Assembly: GCF_003611275.1 (NCBI RefSeq)
Contig: NZ_CP020694.1
Span: 1,116,001-1,180,000, forward strand
DNA length: 64,000 nucleotides
Direction: 5' to 3'
From: Sulfitobacter sp. D7
Lineage (GTDB): Bacteria > Pseudomonadota > Alphaproteobacteria > Rhodobacterales > Rhodobacteraceae
In this document: piece after piece, positions 25,173 to 35,772 of the stretch
Position numbering within the stretch: the stretch's first letter is position 1
Layout: each line of letters starts with the position of its first letter
Position numbers and translations under genes: made by a program
Notes under the pieces: model-generated
The model's database searches: none
What the model saw: the letters and a program-made list of their open reading frames with translations, nothing else
What the model was told of the DNA's origin: nothing

Positions 25173-26840
25173 TCAAAGGATACCCGGCAGGTCCAGCCCA
25201 TGCGCGCGGGCGCAATCAAGCGCCTCGTCATAGCCCGCATCCGCATGGCGCATCACGCCCGTCGCCGGATCGTTCCACAGAACCCGTTCGATGCGACGGT
25301 CAGCGTCTTCGGACCCGTCACAGCAGATCACCATGCCGGAGTGCTGCGAAAAGCCCATGCCAACCCCGCCACCGTGGTGCAGAGATACCCAAGTGGCCCC
25401 CGAGGCAGTGTTCAAAAGCGCGTTTAGCAGCGGCCAATCCGACACGGCATCAGAGCCGTCTTTCATCGCCTCTGTCTCGCGGTTGGGCGAGGCGACGGAA
25501 CCACTGTCGAGGTGGTCGCGCCCGATCACGATGGGCGCGCTTAGCTCGCCAGTGCGGACCATTTCGTTGAAGGCGAGACCGAGCTTGTGGCGCACACCCA
25601 GACCCACCCAGCAGATCCGTGCGGGCAGACCTTGGAAGGAAATACGCTCGCGGGCCATATCGAGCCAGTTGTGCAGGTGCGTATCTTCGGAGAGGATTTC
25701 TTTCACCTTGGCATCGGTCTTGTAAATATCCTCCGGATCGCCTGACAGCGCCGCCCAGCGGAACGGCCCCACGCCCCGGCAGAACAGCGGACGAATGTAG
25801 GCGGGGACAAAGCCGGGGAAATCAAAGGCGTTGTCTAACCCTTCCTCCAGCGCCATCTGGCGGATGTTGTTGCCATAGTCGACCGTGGGGATGCCCGCCG
25901 CGTGAAAATCGACCATCGCTTTGACTTGTACCTTCATTGAGGCGCGGGCGGCGCGTTCGACCGCCTTGGGGGCACTCTCGCGCTTCTCGCGCCAGTCGGC
26001 CATGCTCCAACCCTGCGGCAGATAGCCGTTCACCGGGTCATGGGCGCTGGTCTGATCGGTCACGATATCGGGGCGCACGCCGCGTTTCACCAGTTCGGGA
26101 AAGACATCGGCGGCATTGCCCAAGAGGGCCACGGATTTCGCTTCTCCGGCAGCGGTCCAACGCTCGATCATCTCCAGCGCTTCGTCGAGCGTTTCGGCTT
26201 TTTCATCGACGTATTTTGTGCGCAGACGGAAATCGATGCTGTCGGGATTGCACTCGACCGCGAGGCAACAAGCCCCGGCCATCACCGCCGCCAAAGGCTG
26301 CGCGCCGCCCATGCCGCCAAGCCCGCCGGTGAGGATCCATTTGCCGGTCAGATCGCCGCCATGATGCTGGCGGCCCGCCTCGACAAATGTCTCATAGGTG
26401 CCCTGCACGATGCCTTGGGAACCGATGTAGATCCACGAGCCCGCGGTCATCTGGCCGTACATCGCCAGACCCTTTTTATCGAGCTCGTTGAAGTGGTCCC
26501 AATTCGCCCAATGCGGCACGAGGTTTGAGTTCGCGATCAGCACGCGCGGGGCGTCTTTGTGGGTCTTGAATACACCGACAGGCTTGCCCGATTGCACCAG
26601 CAGCGTTTGGTCGTCTTCGAGCGCGCGGAGCGAGGCGACGATCTGGTCGTAATCTTTCCACGTCCGCGCCGCACGGCCGATGCCACCATAGACGACGAGC
26701 TCATGCGGGTTCTCGGCCACGTCTGGGTGCAGGTTGTTCATCAGCATCCGCAGTGGCGCTTCGGTGAGCCAGCTTTTCGCCGAAAGCTCGGTGCCGGTGG
26801 CGGGATAGACGTCACGGGTGTTCTTGCGCGGATCGCTCAT
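25173..26840 (-). CDS. hutU: Urocanate hydratase HutU
   Basis: HutU hydrates urocanate to imidazolonepropionate using tightly bound NAD+ as an electrophile. The protein of 555 residues has the family length. Conserved blocks are [14 protein letters not shown] near residue 48, the glycine-rich NAD loop [13 protein letters not shown] near residue 168, [19 protein letters not shown], and [15 protein letters not shown] near the C-terminus. It is last in the hutIHGU operon and overlaps the hutG stop by four bases. Confidence 0.96.
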   Translation of the reverse strand: MSDPRKNTRDVYPATGTELSAKSWLTEAPLRMLMNNLHPDVAENPHELVVYGGIGRAARTWKDYDQIVASLRALEDDQTLLVQSGKPVGVFKTHKDAPRVLIANSNLVPHWANWDHFNELDKKGLAMYGQMTAGSWIYIGSQGIVQGTYETFVEAGRQHHGGDLTGKWILTGGLGGMGGAQPLAAVMAGACCLAVECNPDSIDFRLRTKYVDEKAETLDEALEMIERWTAAGEAKSVALLGNAADVFPELVKRGVRPDIVTDQTSAHDPVNGYLPQGWSMADWREKRESAPKAVERAARASMKVQVKAMVDFHAAGIPTVDYGNNIRQMALEEGLDNAFDFPGFVPAYIRPLFCRGVGPFRWAALSGDPEDIYKTDAKVKEILSEDTHLHNWLDMARERISFQGLPARICWVGLGVRHKLGLAFNEMVRTGELSAPIVIGRDHLDSGSVASPNRETEAMKDGSDAVSDWPLLNALLNTASGATWVSLHHGGGVGMGFSQHSGMVICCDGSEDADRRIERVLWNDPATGVMRHADAGYDEALDCARAHGLDLPGIL

Positions 26841-27637
26841 GCTGTGCCTTTCAGGGTCGGGGCCATCGCGGCCAGAGTTGTCAGAATGTCGGTCAGGTGC
26901 CTGCGCAGGCGCGCAGACTTTTCGGGATCACAGGGCCAGGGCGGGGCTTCGGCGCTGAGGTAGCTGCTCTGCGCCAGTTCCATCTGGATTGCGTGAAACC
27001 CTTCGGCGGGGCGGCCATAGTGGCGAGTGGTCCAGCCGCCTTTGAAACGGCCATTGATGACAGAGGTATAGCCGGGGGCGGCGGCGCAGATATCCGCGAC
27101 GGCGGCTTCGATCTCAGGCGCGCAGGTGGTGCCGAGGTTCGTGCCGATGTTGAAATCGGGCAGCGGGCCGTCAAAGAGGAAGGGGATCAGCGAGCGGATC
27201 GAGTGGCAGTCATAGAGGATCGCCACGCCATGCAACGCGCGGACGCGGGCCAATTCCGCCTCAAGCGCCGCGTGATAGGGGGCGTGGAATGCCAGGCGGC
27301 GGGCCTCGATCTCGGCTTCTTCGGGCGGGGTTGTCCAAATGTCCTGCCCGTCGAAATCGGTCAGCGGCACCAGCCCGGTGGTGTTTTGGCCGGGGTAGAG
27401 CGATGCGCCCGAAGGGTCGCGGTTGGCGTCGATCACATAGCGGTGGAAGGTCGCGCGCACGGTGGTCGCGCCGGGCAGTAACCCTTGGTAAAGTCGGTGA
27501 ATATGCCAGTCGGTGTCCGCCAGTTCGAGCCCGCGCGGGTTCAGATCGCGGCGCACTGTGTCGGGCAGATCGGTGCCGGTATGCGGCAGGCCAAGCACGA
27601 TGGGGCTGTCGCCGCGGGTGATCTCAACCGGGGTCAT
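26837..27637 (-). CDS. hutG: N-formylglutamate deformylase HutG
   Basis: HutG hydrolyses N-formyl-L-glutamate to glutamate and formate, the last step of the HutF-dependent branch. The 266-residue protein shows the family blocks [10 protein letters not shown] near residue 15 (metal His), LYDCHSIRS in the middle and [21 protein letters not shown] towards the C-terminus. Four-base overlaps join it to hutH and hutU. Its presence with hutF, and not hutE or hutG of the one-step type, defines the pathway used. Confidence 0.94.
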   Translation of the reverse strand: MTPVEITRGDSPIVLGLPHTGTDLPDTVRRDLNPRGLELADTDWHIHRLYQGLLPGATTVRATFHRYVIDANRDPSGASLYPGQNTTGLVPLTDFDGQDIWTTPPEEAEIEARRLAFHAPYHAALEAELARVRALHGVAILYDCHSIRSLIPFLFDGPLPDFNIGTNLGTTCAPEIEAAVADICAAAPGYTSVINGRFKGGWTTRHYGRPAEGFHAIQMELAQSSYLSAEAPPWPCDPEKSARLRRHLTDILTTLAAMAPTLKGTA

Positions 27638-29172
27638 GCGGAAAGCTCCGGCATCTCGATAGAGGCTGCGCGGGTGATCTCTCCCTGCGCCACCATCTGT
27701 GCGGCGCGTTCCAGATCGGGGGCGAGGTAGCGGTCCTCGTCCAGCGTCGCCACGTCCTTGCGCACCCGCGTCACCACATGCTGCAACGGCTCGCTGGTGG
27801 TCAGCGGGGCGCGGAAATCAATGCCCTGCGCCGCGCAGAGCAACTCGACCCCAAGGATACGGTTTAGGTTGTCGATCATCTGCCCCAGCCGCCGCGCACC
27901 ATGGGCGGCCATGCTGACGTGATCCTCTTGGTTGGCCGAGGTCGGCGTGCTGTCGGTGACGCACGGATTGGCGAGGTGCTTGTTCTCGCTCATAAGGGCG
28001 GCGGTGGTGACTTCGGCGATCATATAGCCGCTGTTGAGGCCGGGGTTTGGCGTGAGGAAGGGCGGCAGGTTGAAGCTGAGCACCGGGTCCACGATCAACG
28101 CCACGCGGCGCTGCGCGATGGCTCCGATTTCGGCCACGGCCAGTGCGATCATATCGGCGGCAAAACCCACCGGTTCGGCATGGAAATTCCCGCCTGAAAC
28201 GATCAGGTCCGCGCCGACCAGCACCAGCGGGTTGTCGGTGGCGGCGTTGGCTTCGACTTCAAGCGTGCGGGCGGCCATGCGCAGCACATCCATCGCGGCC
28301 CCGGTCACCTGAGGCTGGCAGCGGATGCAGTAGGGGTCTTGCACGCGGGCATCGTTCGCCATGTGGCTCTCGCGGATTTCCGAGCCGTTGAGCAGGGCAC
28401 GCATCGTCTCGCCCGCTTCGATCTGGCCTCGATGGCCGCGCAGGGCGTGGATTTCGGGTTGCAGCGGCGCGGTGGAGCCCATGATCGCGTCCGTCGACAG
28501 GGCCGAGATCACCAACGCCGAGTTTGCCGCCCGCCATGCGTCAAACAGCCCCGCCAGCGCGAAGGCGGTCGAAAACTGCGTGCCGTTGATCAGCGCCAGC
28601 CCTTCTTTCGGGCCGAACTCCAGCGGGGTGAGACCCGCGGCGGTCAGCGCCTCTCCGCCGGGCATGACGCGGCCCTCAATTTCCGCCTCGCCGTGGCCCA
28701 TCATCGCAGCGGCCATATGGGCCAAGGGGGCCAGATCGCCTGAGGCACCGACCGATCCTTGCGCCGGGATCACCGGGGTCACGCCACGCTCCAGCATGGC
28801 TTCGATCAGATCGACGACCTCAAGCCGCACGCCTGAGGCGCCGCGCCCAAGGCTCAGCAGTTTGAGCGCCATCAAGAGCCGCGCATGGCCGCGCGGGATC
28901 GCCGGGCCGACGCCGCAGCAATGCGACAGGATCAGGTTGCGTTGCAGGGTGGCCGTGTCATCTGAGGCGATCTTGACCGAGGCGAGCTTGCCGAAACCGG
29001 TGTTCACGCCGTAGACGGCATCCTCGCCCGCCACCGCTTTGGCAATGCGCGCGTGGGCCAGTTCAATCGCTGGGCGGCAGGCGGGGTCGAGCCTCACCGA
29101 TGCCTCTTCGCGGTAGATGCGGGCCAGATCGTCCAAGGTGGCCGCGCCGGGGGTGAGGGTCAGGGTGGTCAC
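27634..29172 (-). CDS. hutH: Histidine ammonia-lyase HutH
   Basis: HutH eliminates ammonia from L-histidine to give urocanate, the committed step. The electrophilic MIO prosthetic group is made from A143-S144-G145 in [12 protein letters not shown]. The start is a GTG at 29172 that overlaps the hutI stop (GTGA), giving 512 residues, the normal length. An upstream ATG would add 27 unrelated residues lying inside hutI. No frame break is seen. Confidence 0.95.
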   Translation of the reverse strand: MTTLTLTPGAATLDDLARIYREEASVRLDPACRPAIELAHARIAKAVAGEDAVYGVNTGFGKLASVKIASDDTATLQRNLILSHCCGVGPAIPRGHARLLMALKLLSLGRGASGVRLEVVDLIEAMLERGVTPVIPAQGSVGASGDLAPLAHMAAAMMGHGEAEIEGRVMPGGEALTAAGLTPLEFGPKEGLALINGTQFSTAFALAGLFDAWRAANSALVISALSTDAIMGSTAPLQPEIHALRGHRGQIEAGETMRALLNGSEIRESHMANDARVQDPYCIRCQPQVTGAAMDVLRMAARTLEVEANAATDNPLVLVGADLIVSGGNFHAEPVGFAADMIALAVAEIGAIAQRRVALIVDPVLSFNLPPFLTPNPGLNSGYMIAEVTTAALMSENKHLANPCVTDSTPTSANQEDHVSMAAHGARRLGQMIDNLNRILGVELLCAAQGIDFRAPLTTSEPLQHVVTRVRKDVATLDEDRYLAPDLERAAQMVAQGEITRAASIEMPELSA

Positions 29173-30377
29173 GATTGGCCTCCGAAAATGCGAGAGTGAA
29201 GCGGGTTGAAGCCGATGCGATAGGCAAGCTCGGCAGGGTGTTTGATATCCCAAACGGCGAGGTCGGCGCGCAGGCCGGGGCGGATCATGCCGCAGCCGTC
29301 CAGCCCAAGCGCGCGGGCGGCATGTTGCGTGGCACCGCGCAGCGCCTCTTCGGGCGTCATGCGGAACAGGGTGCAGCCCATGTTGAGCGTCAGCAGCAGG
29401 GAGTTCAGCGGCGACGACCCGGGGTTGATATCCGTCGCCAGCGCCATCGGCACGCCGTGTTTGCGCAGCAGATCAATCGGGGGCGCTTGGGTTTCGCGCA
29501 GGGTATAAAACGCGCCGGGGAGGATGACGGCGACGGTGCCCGCCTTGGCCATCGCTTTCACGCCGTCCGCGTCAAGGTACTCAATATGATCCGCCGACAG
29601 CGCGCCATAGGAGGCCGCGAGTTTCGCGCCGCCAAGGTTCGACAGTTGCTCGGCATGGAGTTTCACCGGCAGCCCCAATTCCCGCGCCACGTCAAAGACC
29701 CGCGCGATTTGGGCGGGCTGAAAGGCGATGCCCTCGCAGAACCCGTCGACCGCATCGACCAGCCCCTCGGCATGGGCGGCGCGCAGGGCGGGGAGGCAGA
29801 CTTCGTCGATATAGGCGTCAGCGCGGCCTGCGTATTCGGTAGGCGTGGCATGGGCGCCGAGGAAGGTGGTGCGCACTCGGATCGGGCGCTGCTGGCCCAC
29901 GGCGCGTGCGGTGCGGAGCATGCGCAGCTCGGTGTCGATATCCAGACCGTAACCGGATTTGATCTCGATCCCCGTGACGCCTTCGGCGATCAACACATCG
30001 ACGCGGCGCAGGGCATCCGCCAGCAGATCGGCCTCACTGGCGGCGCGGGTGGCGGTGACGGTTGAGACGATGCCGCCCCCGGCGCGGGCGACGTCTTCGT
30101 AGCTGGCTCCTTCAAGGCGCATTTCGAACTCGCGCGCGCGGTCGCCTCCGTGGACGATATGGGTGTGGCAGTCGATCAGACCGGGGGTGACGAGGCGGTG
30201 GCCCAGTGATTCTGTCGGCTGGTGGCGGTAGGCCCGTGGCAGGTCAAGGCGCGGGCCGACCCATGCGATCTGGCTCCCGGCAATCGCAATCGCTGCATTC
30301 TCAATCATTCCATAGGGTTCTGCGCCGTCTAAGGTCGCGGCGGTGAGGTCGATCAAAACTCGGTCGTGCTCTGCCAT
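29169..30377 (-). CDS. hutI: Imidazolonepropionase HutI
   Basis: HutI hydrolyses 4-imidazolone-5-propanoate to N-formimidoyl-glutamate. The 402-residue amidohydrolase has the metal motif [14 protein letters not shown] near residue 64, KLHAEQLSN near residue 240 and [11 protein letters not shown] near residue 315. It heads the hutIHGU operon. A promoter with TTGACG and TATAGA spaced by 18 bases, overlapped by a palindromic operator, and an AGGAGG ribosome site lie upstream. Confidence 0.95.
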   Translation of the reverse strand: MAEHDRVLIDLTAATLDGAEPYGMIENAAIAIAGSQIAWVGPRLDLPRAYRHQPTESLGHRLVTPGLIDCHTHIVHGGDRAREFEMRLEGASYEDVARAGGGIVSTVTATRAASEADLLADALRRVDVLIAEGVTGIEIKSGYGLDIDTELRMLRTARAVGQQRPIRVRTTFLGAHATPTEYAGRADAYIDEVCLPALRAAHAEGLVDAVDGFCEGIAFQPAQIARVFDVARELGLPVKLHAEQLSNLGGAKLAASYGALSADHIEYLDADGVKAMAKAGTVAVILPGAFYTLRETQAPPIDLLRKHGVPMALATDINPGSSPLNSLLLTLNMGCTLFRMTPEEALRGATQHAARALGLDGCGMIRPGLRADLAVWDIKHPAELAYRIGFNPLHSRIFGGQS

Positions 30378-30429
30378 CTCTATCGCCCCCTCCTGAGGTT
30401 TTACTTTTCTAACGCGGTTTTAATTGTTA

Positions 30430-30463
30430 TATGTCTATACATAAAAAACCGAAAGGCCGTCAA
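30430..30463 (-). promoter_or_regulatory. hutI promoter overlapped by a HutC-type operator
   Basis: Reading towards hutI, TTGACG (30463-30458) and TATAGA (30439-30434) are spaced by 18 bases. The -10 lies inside TATGTCTATACATA (30430-30443), an imperfect palindrome of the TGTATAGACA type bound by HutC-class regulators. The operator also lies just upstream of the hutF start, so one HutC dimer could control both divergent units. Confidence 0.65.
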
Positions 30464-31822
30464 ATGATTTTCGCAAAACACGCAAGACTGCCGCAGGGCT
30501 GGGCGCGGGACGTTCGGATTACGGTTGCTGAGGGCCGCATCACGGCGGTGCAGACCGGACAAACGCCCCATCCTGACGACAGCCGCGTCGATACCCTGCT
30601 GCCTGCGCTGGCCAACCTGCACAGCCACAGCTTTCAACGCGCCATGGCCGGGATGACCGAGGTGCGGATGGCGGGGAAAGACAGTTTCTGGACGTGGCGG
30701 GACCTGATGTACCGCTTTACCGCCCATCTCACGCCCGCGCATATTGAGGCCATCGCCGCCTTTGTTTTCCTTGAGATGCAAGAGGCGGGTTTTGCCAGCG
30801 TGGGCGAGTTTCATTACCTGCATCACCAGCCCGACGGCACGCCCTATGATGATCTGGGTGAGCTTTCGGCCCGGATCGCGGCGGCGGCGGCGGAGACGGG
30901 GATCGGGCTAACCCATCTGCCGGTGCTCTATACCTACGGTGGCGCGGGGCAGGTGCCCTTACAGCCGGGTCAGGCGCGTTTTGGCAATGGGGTGGCGCAG
31001 TTCAATGCGCTGGTGGAGCGGGCGAAACGGGCGGTGGCTGATCTCCCCCCAGACTGTCGTGTGGGCATCGCGCCGCATTCGCTGCGTGCCACCGCCCCGG
31101 CGGAACTGGCCGAGGTGCTGGCCGCGCATCCCGAGGTGTCGACCCATATCCACATCGCCGAACAGCCCAAGGAGGTCGCAGACATCTCGGACTGGCTCGG
31201 CGCACGGCCGGTGGACTGGTTGCTGGCGAACGCTGAGGTGACGGAGAACTGGTGCCTGATCCATGCGACCCACATGACCGAAGCAGAGACGGCAGCCTTG
31301 GCCCGGACCGGCGCGGTGGCGGGGCTCTGCCCGGTGACAGAGGCGAATTTGGGCGATGGGCCGTTCAACGGGCCGGGCTACCTCGCTGCCGGGGGGCGGT
31401 TTGGCATTGGGTCGGATTCCAATGTGCTGATTTCGTTGACCGAAGAGTTGCGCACTTTGGAGTATTCCCAACGCCTGCGCGATCTGGCGCGCAACGTGAT
31501 GGTGCCGGGCGAAGGCTCGGTCGGGGAGACGCTGTATACCGGGGCCGCGCGCGGTGGTGCGCAGGCGCTTGGCCGGGGAACGGGCGAGATTGCAGTGGGC
31601 GCATGGGCCGATCTGATGGCGATCGACAGCCAAGACCCGGCACTTTGTGCACTGCGGCCCGCGCAACTGCTCGACGGTCTGGTCTTTGCGGCGAAGGATC
31701 GGGTGGTGACGGACCTGTGGTCGGCGGGGCGCCATGCGGTGACGGGCGGGCGGCACCGGCAGCGTGACCGGATCGTGGCGGGCTACCGGCGCGCCATGGC
31801 AGAGTTGACGGCGCTTTTGTGA
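30464..31822 (+). CDS. hutF: Formimidoylglutamate deiminase HutF
   Basis: HutF releases ammonia from N-formimidoyl-L-glutamate to give N-formylglutamate, which HutG then splits. The 452-residue amidohydrolase shows ALANLHSHSFQRAMAG (metal His pair) near residue 48, HIHIAEQ in the middle, LIHATHM and FGIGSDSNV. I start at 30464 (MIFAKHARL); the in-frame ATG at 30431 lies inside the HutC operator, so a transcript from there is unlikely. It is divergent from hutIHGU. Confidence 0.94.
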   Translation: MIFAKHARLPQGWARDVRITVAEGRITAVQTGQTPHPDDSRVDTLLPALANLHSHSFQRAMAGMTEVRMAGKDSFWTWRDLMYRFTAHLTPAHIEAIAAFVFLEMQEAGFASVGEFHYLHHQPDGTPYDDLGELSARIAAAAAETGIGLTHLPVLYTYGGAGQVPLQPGQARFGNGVAQFNALVERAKRAVADLPPDCRVGIAPHSLRATAPAELAEVLAAHPEVSTHIHIAEQPKEVADISDWLGARPVDWLLANAEVTENWCLIHATHMTEAETAALARTGAVAGLCPVTEANLGDGPFNGPGYLAAGGRFGIGSDSNVLISLTEELRTLEYSQRLRDLARNVMVPGEGSVGETLYTGAARGGAQALGRGTGEIAVGAWADLMAIDSQDPALCALRPAQLLDGLVFAAKDRVVTDLWSAGRHAVTGGRHRQRDRIVAGYRRAMAELTALL

Positions 31823-31937
31823 AACCTTCCAGCTTCCGGGAACTTTGCCGCGGCCTGCCGGGTTTGCCCCCTAACAAGGGCCGCGCGCGGCGTGGTGTTG
31901 CGCGGCATAGCCCGAAGCCAGCGAAAGGGAGCGGATC

Positions 31938-32156
31938 ATGAGTCCACCAGACACAAATCTGAAAAAGCAGGAAAGCCGTCACAAGTGGCCCTTGATCGGC
32001 ATGGCGATTGTCGTGGTCTTTGGCATCGGCATCATTGTCTTTTGGACGGGCGAGGAAGTCGCCACCGCCCCCGGTACCGAAGACGAGGTCATCGTCGACG
32101 AGGGCAACGCGATTGAGGGCGATGATACGGCAACCGTGCCTGTCGCACCCGATTGA
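31938..32156 (+). CDS. Small single-pass membrane protein with acidic tail
   Basis: A 72-residue protein with a basic N-terminus (LKKQESRHK), one transmembrane helix at about residues 19-36 (IGMAIVVVFGIGIIVFW) and an acidic C-terminus (EDEVIVDEGNAIEGDD). An AAAGGGAG ribosome site precedes it and a strong terminator follows, which supports a real single-gene unit. No family is recognised. Orientation by the positive-inside rule puts the acidic tail in the periplasm, the reverse of the 84-residue protein at 21334. Confidence 0.65.
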   Translation: MSPPDTNLKKQESRHKWPLIGMAIVVVFGIGIIVFWTGEEVATAPGTEDEVIVDEGNAIEGDDTATVPVAPD

Positions 32157-32185
32157 CCCCCAGTCAACAGCGTTGACCGCCAAGA

Positions 32186-32213
32186 CCCGGAAGCCTTTGC
32201 TTCCGGGTTTTTT
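32186..32213 (+). terminator. Rho-independent terminator
   Basis: CCCGGAAGC and GCTTCCGGG form a perfect 9-bp stem with a CTTT loop, followed by six thymines. It ends the transcript of the small membrane protein and separates it from glk. Confidence 0.92.
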
Positions 32214-32279
32214 GTTGTTTGACCTCTGCCGTGCGAGCGGGCCATCTTGCACCGGAAACAAGGGTAACGGGGCAGACAT

Positions 32280-33269
32280 ATGTGGAATCTTGTAGGGGAC
32301 ATTGGCGGCACCAACCTGCGGCTTGCGGCGGTGGACCCGGCAGGCGCGGTGGTGCGGCGCTGCACGCATCGCACCGATGGGCTGACCACATTGCCAGACG
32401 CCTGTGCGGCGCTTTGTAGCGAGATGGGCGGCGCGCCCGAGGGGGTCGCGATGGCGGTGGCCGGGGTGGTTGTCGACGGGCAGGTGCGCATGACCAACGC
32501 CGCGCGCAGCATCTCGCGCGATGATTTGGCGCGGGCCTGCGATGTGGCGCCCGGCAAGGTACTGCTGCTCAATGATTTCGAGGCGGCGGCCTGGTCCTTG
32601 GCCACGCTGGACGCGGCAAAGGTGAGCTTTCTCCAGGGCGGCCCTGCGCCGCAACCGGGCGCGCGGGTGATTGTCGGGCCGGGAACGGGCTTGGGCGTGG
32701 GGTCTTTGGTCTGGCAAGGGGCGCGGCCCACGGCGGTGCCGGGCGAAGGCGGGCATCTGCGGCTGACCCCTCATAGCGCCGAGGAAGTGGCCTATTTTGA
32801 AGCCCTGATCGCGCTTTGGCCCGAGGTCCAGATGGGCGACGCGCTGGCGGTCGAGGCCGAGGCGATCCTGTCGGGCACCGGCATCCCCTATTGGTACCGC
32901 GCCATCGCAACCGCCCGCGGCGAGGCGGCGCATCTGGAGGGGGCGGCGGCGATCTTTGCCGCGGCCAAGGTTGGGGAGGACACGAGTGCCTGCCGGGCGG
33001 TGGCCTTGATGGCGCGATATCTTGGCGGGGTTGCGGGGGACTTGGGGCTGGTCTTGGGTGCGCGCGGTGGGGTTTTCATCACGGGGGGCGTGGCGCAGCA
33101 GAACCCTTGGATGTTGGATGAGGCCTTCCTCGCTGCCTTCAACGCGGGCGGGCGGCACAGCAAATGGCGCGCGGCGCTGCCCTTGGGCCTGTGCAATGAC
33201 CCCGATTTTGGCCTCATGGGTGCGCGCAACTGTCTGTTTGTGCAGCACGAACGCCCCCTGCCGGATTGA
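32280..33269 (+). CDS. glk: Glucokinase (Glk family)
   Basis: Phosphorylates glucose with ATP to glucose 6-phosphate for the Entner-Doudoroff route usual in this group. The 329-residue protein has the phosphate-binding GDIGGTNLRLA at residues 5-15, LLNDFEAAAW in the middle, and VGPGTGLGVG, the second phosphate loop of Glk (PF02685). It is followed 47 bases later by a glycerate kinase gene in the same direction. A ROK-type kinase is excluded because its Cys-rich zinc motif is absent. Confidence 0.92.
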   Translation: MWNLVGDIGGTNLRLAAVDPAGAVVRRCTHRTDGLTTLPDACAALCSEMGGAPEGVAMAVAGVVVDGQVRMTNAARSISRDDLARACDVAPGKVLLLNDFEAAAWSLATLDAAKVSFLQGGPAPQPGARVIVGPGTGLGVGSLVWQGARPTAVPGEGGHLRLTPHSAEEVAYFEALIALWPEVQMGDALAVEAEAILSGTGIPYWYRAIATARGEAAHLEGAAAIFAAAKVGEDTSACRAVALMARYLGGVAGDLGLVLGARGGVFITGGVAQQNPWMLDEAFLAAFNAGGRHSKWRAALPLGLCNDPDFGLMGARNCLFVQHERPLPD

Positions 33270-33316
33270 CAGCAGGCAGCGGGCCGCCATGATCGCCACA
33301 GCAGCCGGAGTGCCCT

Positions 33317-34594
33317 ATGTCCAACCTCAATGATCCGAAACGCCAGTTCTTGGCCAACCTGTTCGACACCGCCGTCGCCGCCGCCGATCCGCGGCTGATC
33401 TTGAAGGACAGGCTGCCGCCGCCCCCCAAGGGCCGCACGGTGGTGATCGGCGCGGGCAAAGGGGCGGCGCAATTGGCGCAGGCGTTCGAGGCGCTCTGGC
33501 CGCATCCCTATGACGGTGTCGTGGTCACCCGCTATGGCTATGGCGCGCCCTGCCAGCGCATCAAGGTGTTGGAGGCCGCCCATCCGGTGCCAGATCAGGC
33601 CGGGATCGAGGCCGCCCGCGCCTTGCAGGATGCGCTGCGCGGGCTGGGGCCGGAGGATCAGGTGATCGCGCTGATCTGCGGCGGCGGGTCGTCGCTTTTG
33701 CCCGCCCCACCCGAGGGGCTGACGCTAGAGGATTTGCAGGCGTTGAACTCGGCGCTTCTGGCCTCAGGCGCGCCAATCTCGGTGATGAATGACATCCGCA
33801 AACAGTTCAGCACGGTGAACGGCGGGCGTCTGGCGGAACTGGCCTATCCCGCGCAGGTGGTGAGCCTTGTCGTCTCGGATGTGCCGGGGGATGATCCGGG
33901 GGCCGTGGCCTCTGGCCCTACGGTGCCGGGGCGACGGGCCGCGGCGAAGGTGTTGGAGGAGGTGGCCGCGCGGGGGCTGGAACTGCCGCCTCGTTGCATG
34001 GCTTTTCTGCAAGAGGCCGCGCAGCAGCCTGCGCAAGACGCGCCCAGCAAGACGGTCACGCATGTTATTGCCTCTGCGGGTCTGTCCCTCACCGCGGCGG
34101 CCAAGGCGGCACAGGCGCGGGGGGTGACCGCATGGATACTGTCGGACGCGATCGAAGGCGAGGCGCGCGAGGTGGCGCTGGTGCATGCCGCACTTGCCCG
34201 GCAGGCGCAACAAAGCGGTTTCCCGCATCCCGCGCCGCTGGTGCTGCTCTCAGGCGGAGAGACGACGGTCACCCTGCGCCACAAGGGGCGCGGCGGGCGC
34301 AACAGTGAATTCGCGCTGTCCTTGGCGCTGGCGCTCGACGGGCAGGAAGGCATCACCGCCTTGGCGGCGGACACCGACGGCATCGACGGGTCCGAGGACA
34401 ACGCGGGCGCATTCGTCACGCCGGGCACGGCGGGCGCGATGCGCGCGGCAGGGGTGGACCCGCGCCGCGCCTTGCAACACAACGATGCCTACGGCGCGTT
34501 TGCGGCGGTAGACGCCCTGTTTCACACCGGCCCCACCGGGACCAATGTGAATGATTTCCGCGCCCTGCTGATCGGCGATCTACCCGAAAGCTGA
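33317..34594 (+). CDS. Glycerate 2-kinase (GckA/TtuD, MOFRL family)
   Basis: A 425-residue protein of the DUF4147 plus MOFRL two-domain family. Seen are VIGAGKGAAQLAQAFE near residue 42, ICGGGSSLLPAPP near residue 118, and LLSGGETTVTLRHKGRGGRNSEFAL with AADTDGIDGSEDNAGAF towards the C-terminus. Members phosphorylate D-glycerate to 2-phosphoglycerate; older annotation calls them hydroxypyruvate reductase (TtuD), which the fold does not support. A GGAG site precedes the start. It probably forms a sugar/glycerate unit with glk. Confidence 0.88.
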   Translation: MSNLNDPKRQFLANLFDTAVAAADPRLILKDRLPPPPKGRTVVIGAGKGAAQLAQAFEALWPHPYDGVVVTRYGYGAPCQRIKVLEAAHPVPDQAGIEAARALQDALRGLGPEDQVIALICGGGSSLLPAPPEGLTLEDLQALNSALLASGAPISVMNDIRKQFSTVNGGRLAELAYPAQVVSLVVSDVPGDDPGAVASGPTVPGRRAAAKVLEEVAARGLELPPRCMAFLQEAAQQPAQDAPSKTVTHVIASAGLSLTAAAKAAQARGVTAWILSDAIEGEAREVALVHAALARQAQQSGFPHPAPLVLLSGGETTVTLRHKGRGGRNSEFALSLALALDGQEGITALAADTDGIDGSEDNAGAFVTPGTAGAMRAAGVDPRRALQHNDAYGAFAAVDALFHTGPTGTNVNDFRALLIGDLPES

Positions 34595-34611
34595 GCCGGT
34601 TCTGGGTCCGC

Positions 34612-35700
34612 CTAGGTGCGGTCGAAGATAATCACGTTGCGCTTCGCAGCGCCGGTCTTGGTGTCGGCAATCGCCTCGTTGATCTGATCCAGCCGCCAGC
34701 GCCCGGAGATCAGGTTGTCGAGTTGCAAGCGGCCCTGAAGGTAAAGGTCGACCATCCACGGGATATCGCGCTGGATCACCACGTCGCCCATTTTGGAGCC
34801 GACCATACCTTGCCCCAAGGCGGCAAGGACCACCGGCTCATAGCTGGCCTCGGCCCCGCTGTGGGGCATGCCAACCATGATCACCCGGCCCCCGGCCGCA
34901 AGGTAGCGCGGCGCGGTTTCATAGGCGGGGATCGCGCCGACGGTGACGATCACGGCATCCGCCCCGCGCCCCATGGCCTTGAAGGCCGCGCGCCACGGTT
35001 TCGCCTCGGTCGCGAGCACGGTGTCGGTCGCGCCGAATTCGCGGGCGATGGCGAGTTTTTCTTCGGTCATGTCCACCGCCACGATCCGCCGTGCGCCCGC
35101 GATGCGCGCCCCTTGGATGGCATTAAGGCCGACCCCGCCCGCGCCGATCACCACCACATCTTGGCCTGCGCGCAGGCCCGCTGCATTGACCACGGCACCC
35201 ACGCCGGTGATCACGCCGCAAGCGATCAGACAGGCGGCGTCTTTGGGGATGTCGTGTGAGATTTTCACGGCCTGCGAGCGGTCGACCACCACTTTTTCGG
35301 CGAAACCGCCGGTGTTCATGGCTTGAAAAAGCGGCGCCCCCTCTGCGGTCTGAAGCGGCCCTTCGGGCGCTTGCGGTGTTTCGCAGATCGTCGGCTGACC
35401 CGAGGCACAGTTGGGGCAGCTGCCGCAGGCGCGGATCAGGGTGACCACCACGCTGTCGCCCTCGACCAGCCCCTGTACATTCGGCCCTACGGCGCTGACC
35501 CGGCCTGCGGCCTCATGGCCATAGACGGCAGGCAGGGTGCCGCCCCAGCCGCCTTCGGCAAACAGGATGTCGGAGTGGCAGATCGCCACGGCATCCAAGG
35601 TCACTTCGACCTCGCCGGATTGTGGTGCCTGCAGGCGGATGTCTTCGACGCTCAGCGGGCTGTCAAAGGCATGGCAGACGGCGGCTTTGATGGTTTGCAA
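34612..35700 (-). CDS. Zinc-dependent alcohol dehydrogenase (MDR superfamily)
   Basis: A 362-residue medium-chain dehydrogenase. The catalytic zinc site is seen in CHSD near residue 41 and GHEAAG near residue 61; the structural zinc Cys cluster is CGSCPNCASGQPTIC near residues 91-105; and the dinucleotide loop is VIGAGGVGLNAIQGA near residue 183. The MDR class resembles class III/AdhC-type enzymes but is not formaldehyde dehydrogenase by any feature I can name. Its substrate is unknown. It is convergent with the glycerate kinase gene. Confidence 0.88.
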   Translation of the reverse strand: MQTIKAAVCHAFDSPLSVEDIRLQAPQSGEVEVTLDAVAICHSDILFAEGGWGGTLPAVYGHEAAGRVSAVGPNVQGLVEGDSVVVTLIRACGSCPNCASGQPTICETPQAPEGPLQTAEGAPLFQAMNTGGFAEKVVVDRSQAVKISHDIPKDAACLIACGVITGVGAVVNAAGLRAGQDVVVIGAGGVGLNAIQGARIAGARRIVAVDMTEEKLAIAREFGATDTVLATEAKPWRAAFKAMGRGADAVIVTVGAIPAYETAPRYLAAGGRVIMVGMPHSGAEASYEPVVLAALGQGMVGSKMGDVVIQRDIPWMVDLYLQGRLQLDNLISGRWRLDQINEAIADTKTGAAKRNVIIFDRT

Positions 35701-35772
35701 TGGCCTGTCCTTTTCACTTGGTTTTCGCCAGCCTGACGCGGAAGGGCCGGTGGCGCAAGGCGGGGAACGGGC

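Noticed and set aside
31365..33299. Long minus-strand open frame (644 codons) across hutF and glk
   Set aside because: It is the antisense of two well-supported genes, its product is rich in Arg/Pro/His without domains, and such frames are common opposite GC-rich coding sequence.
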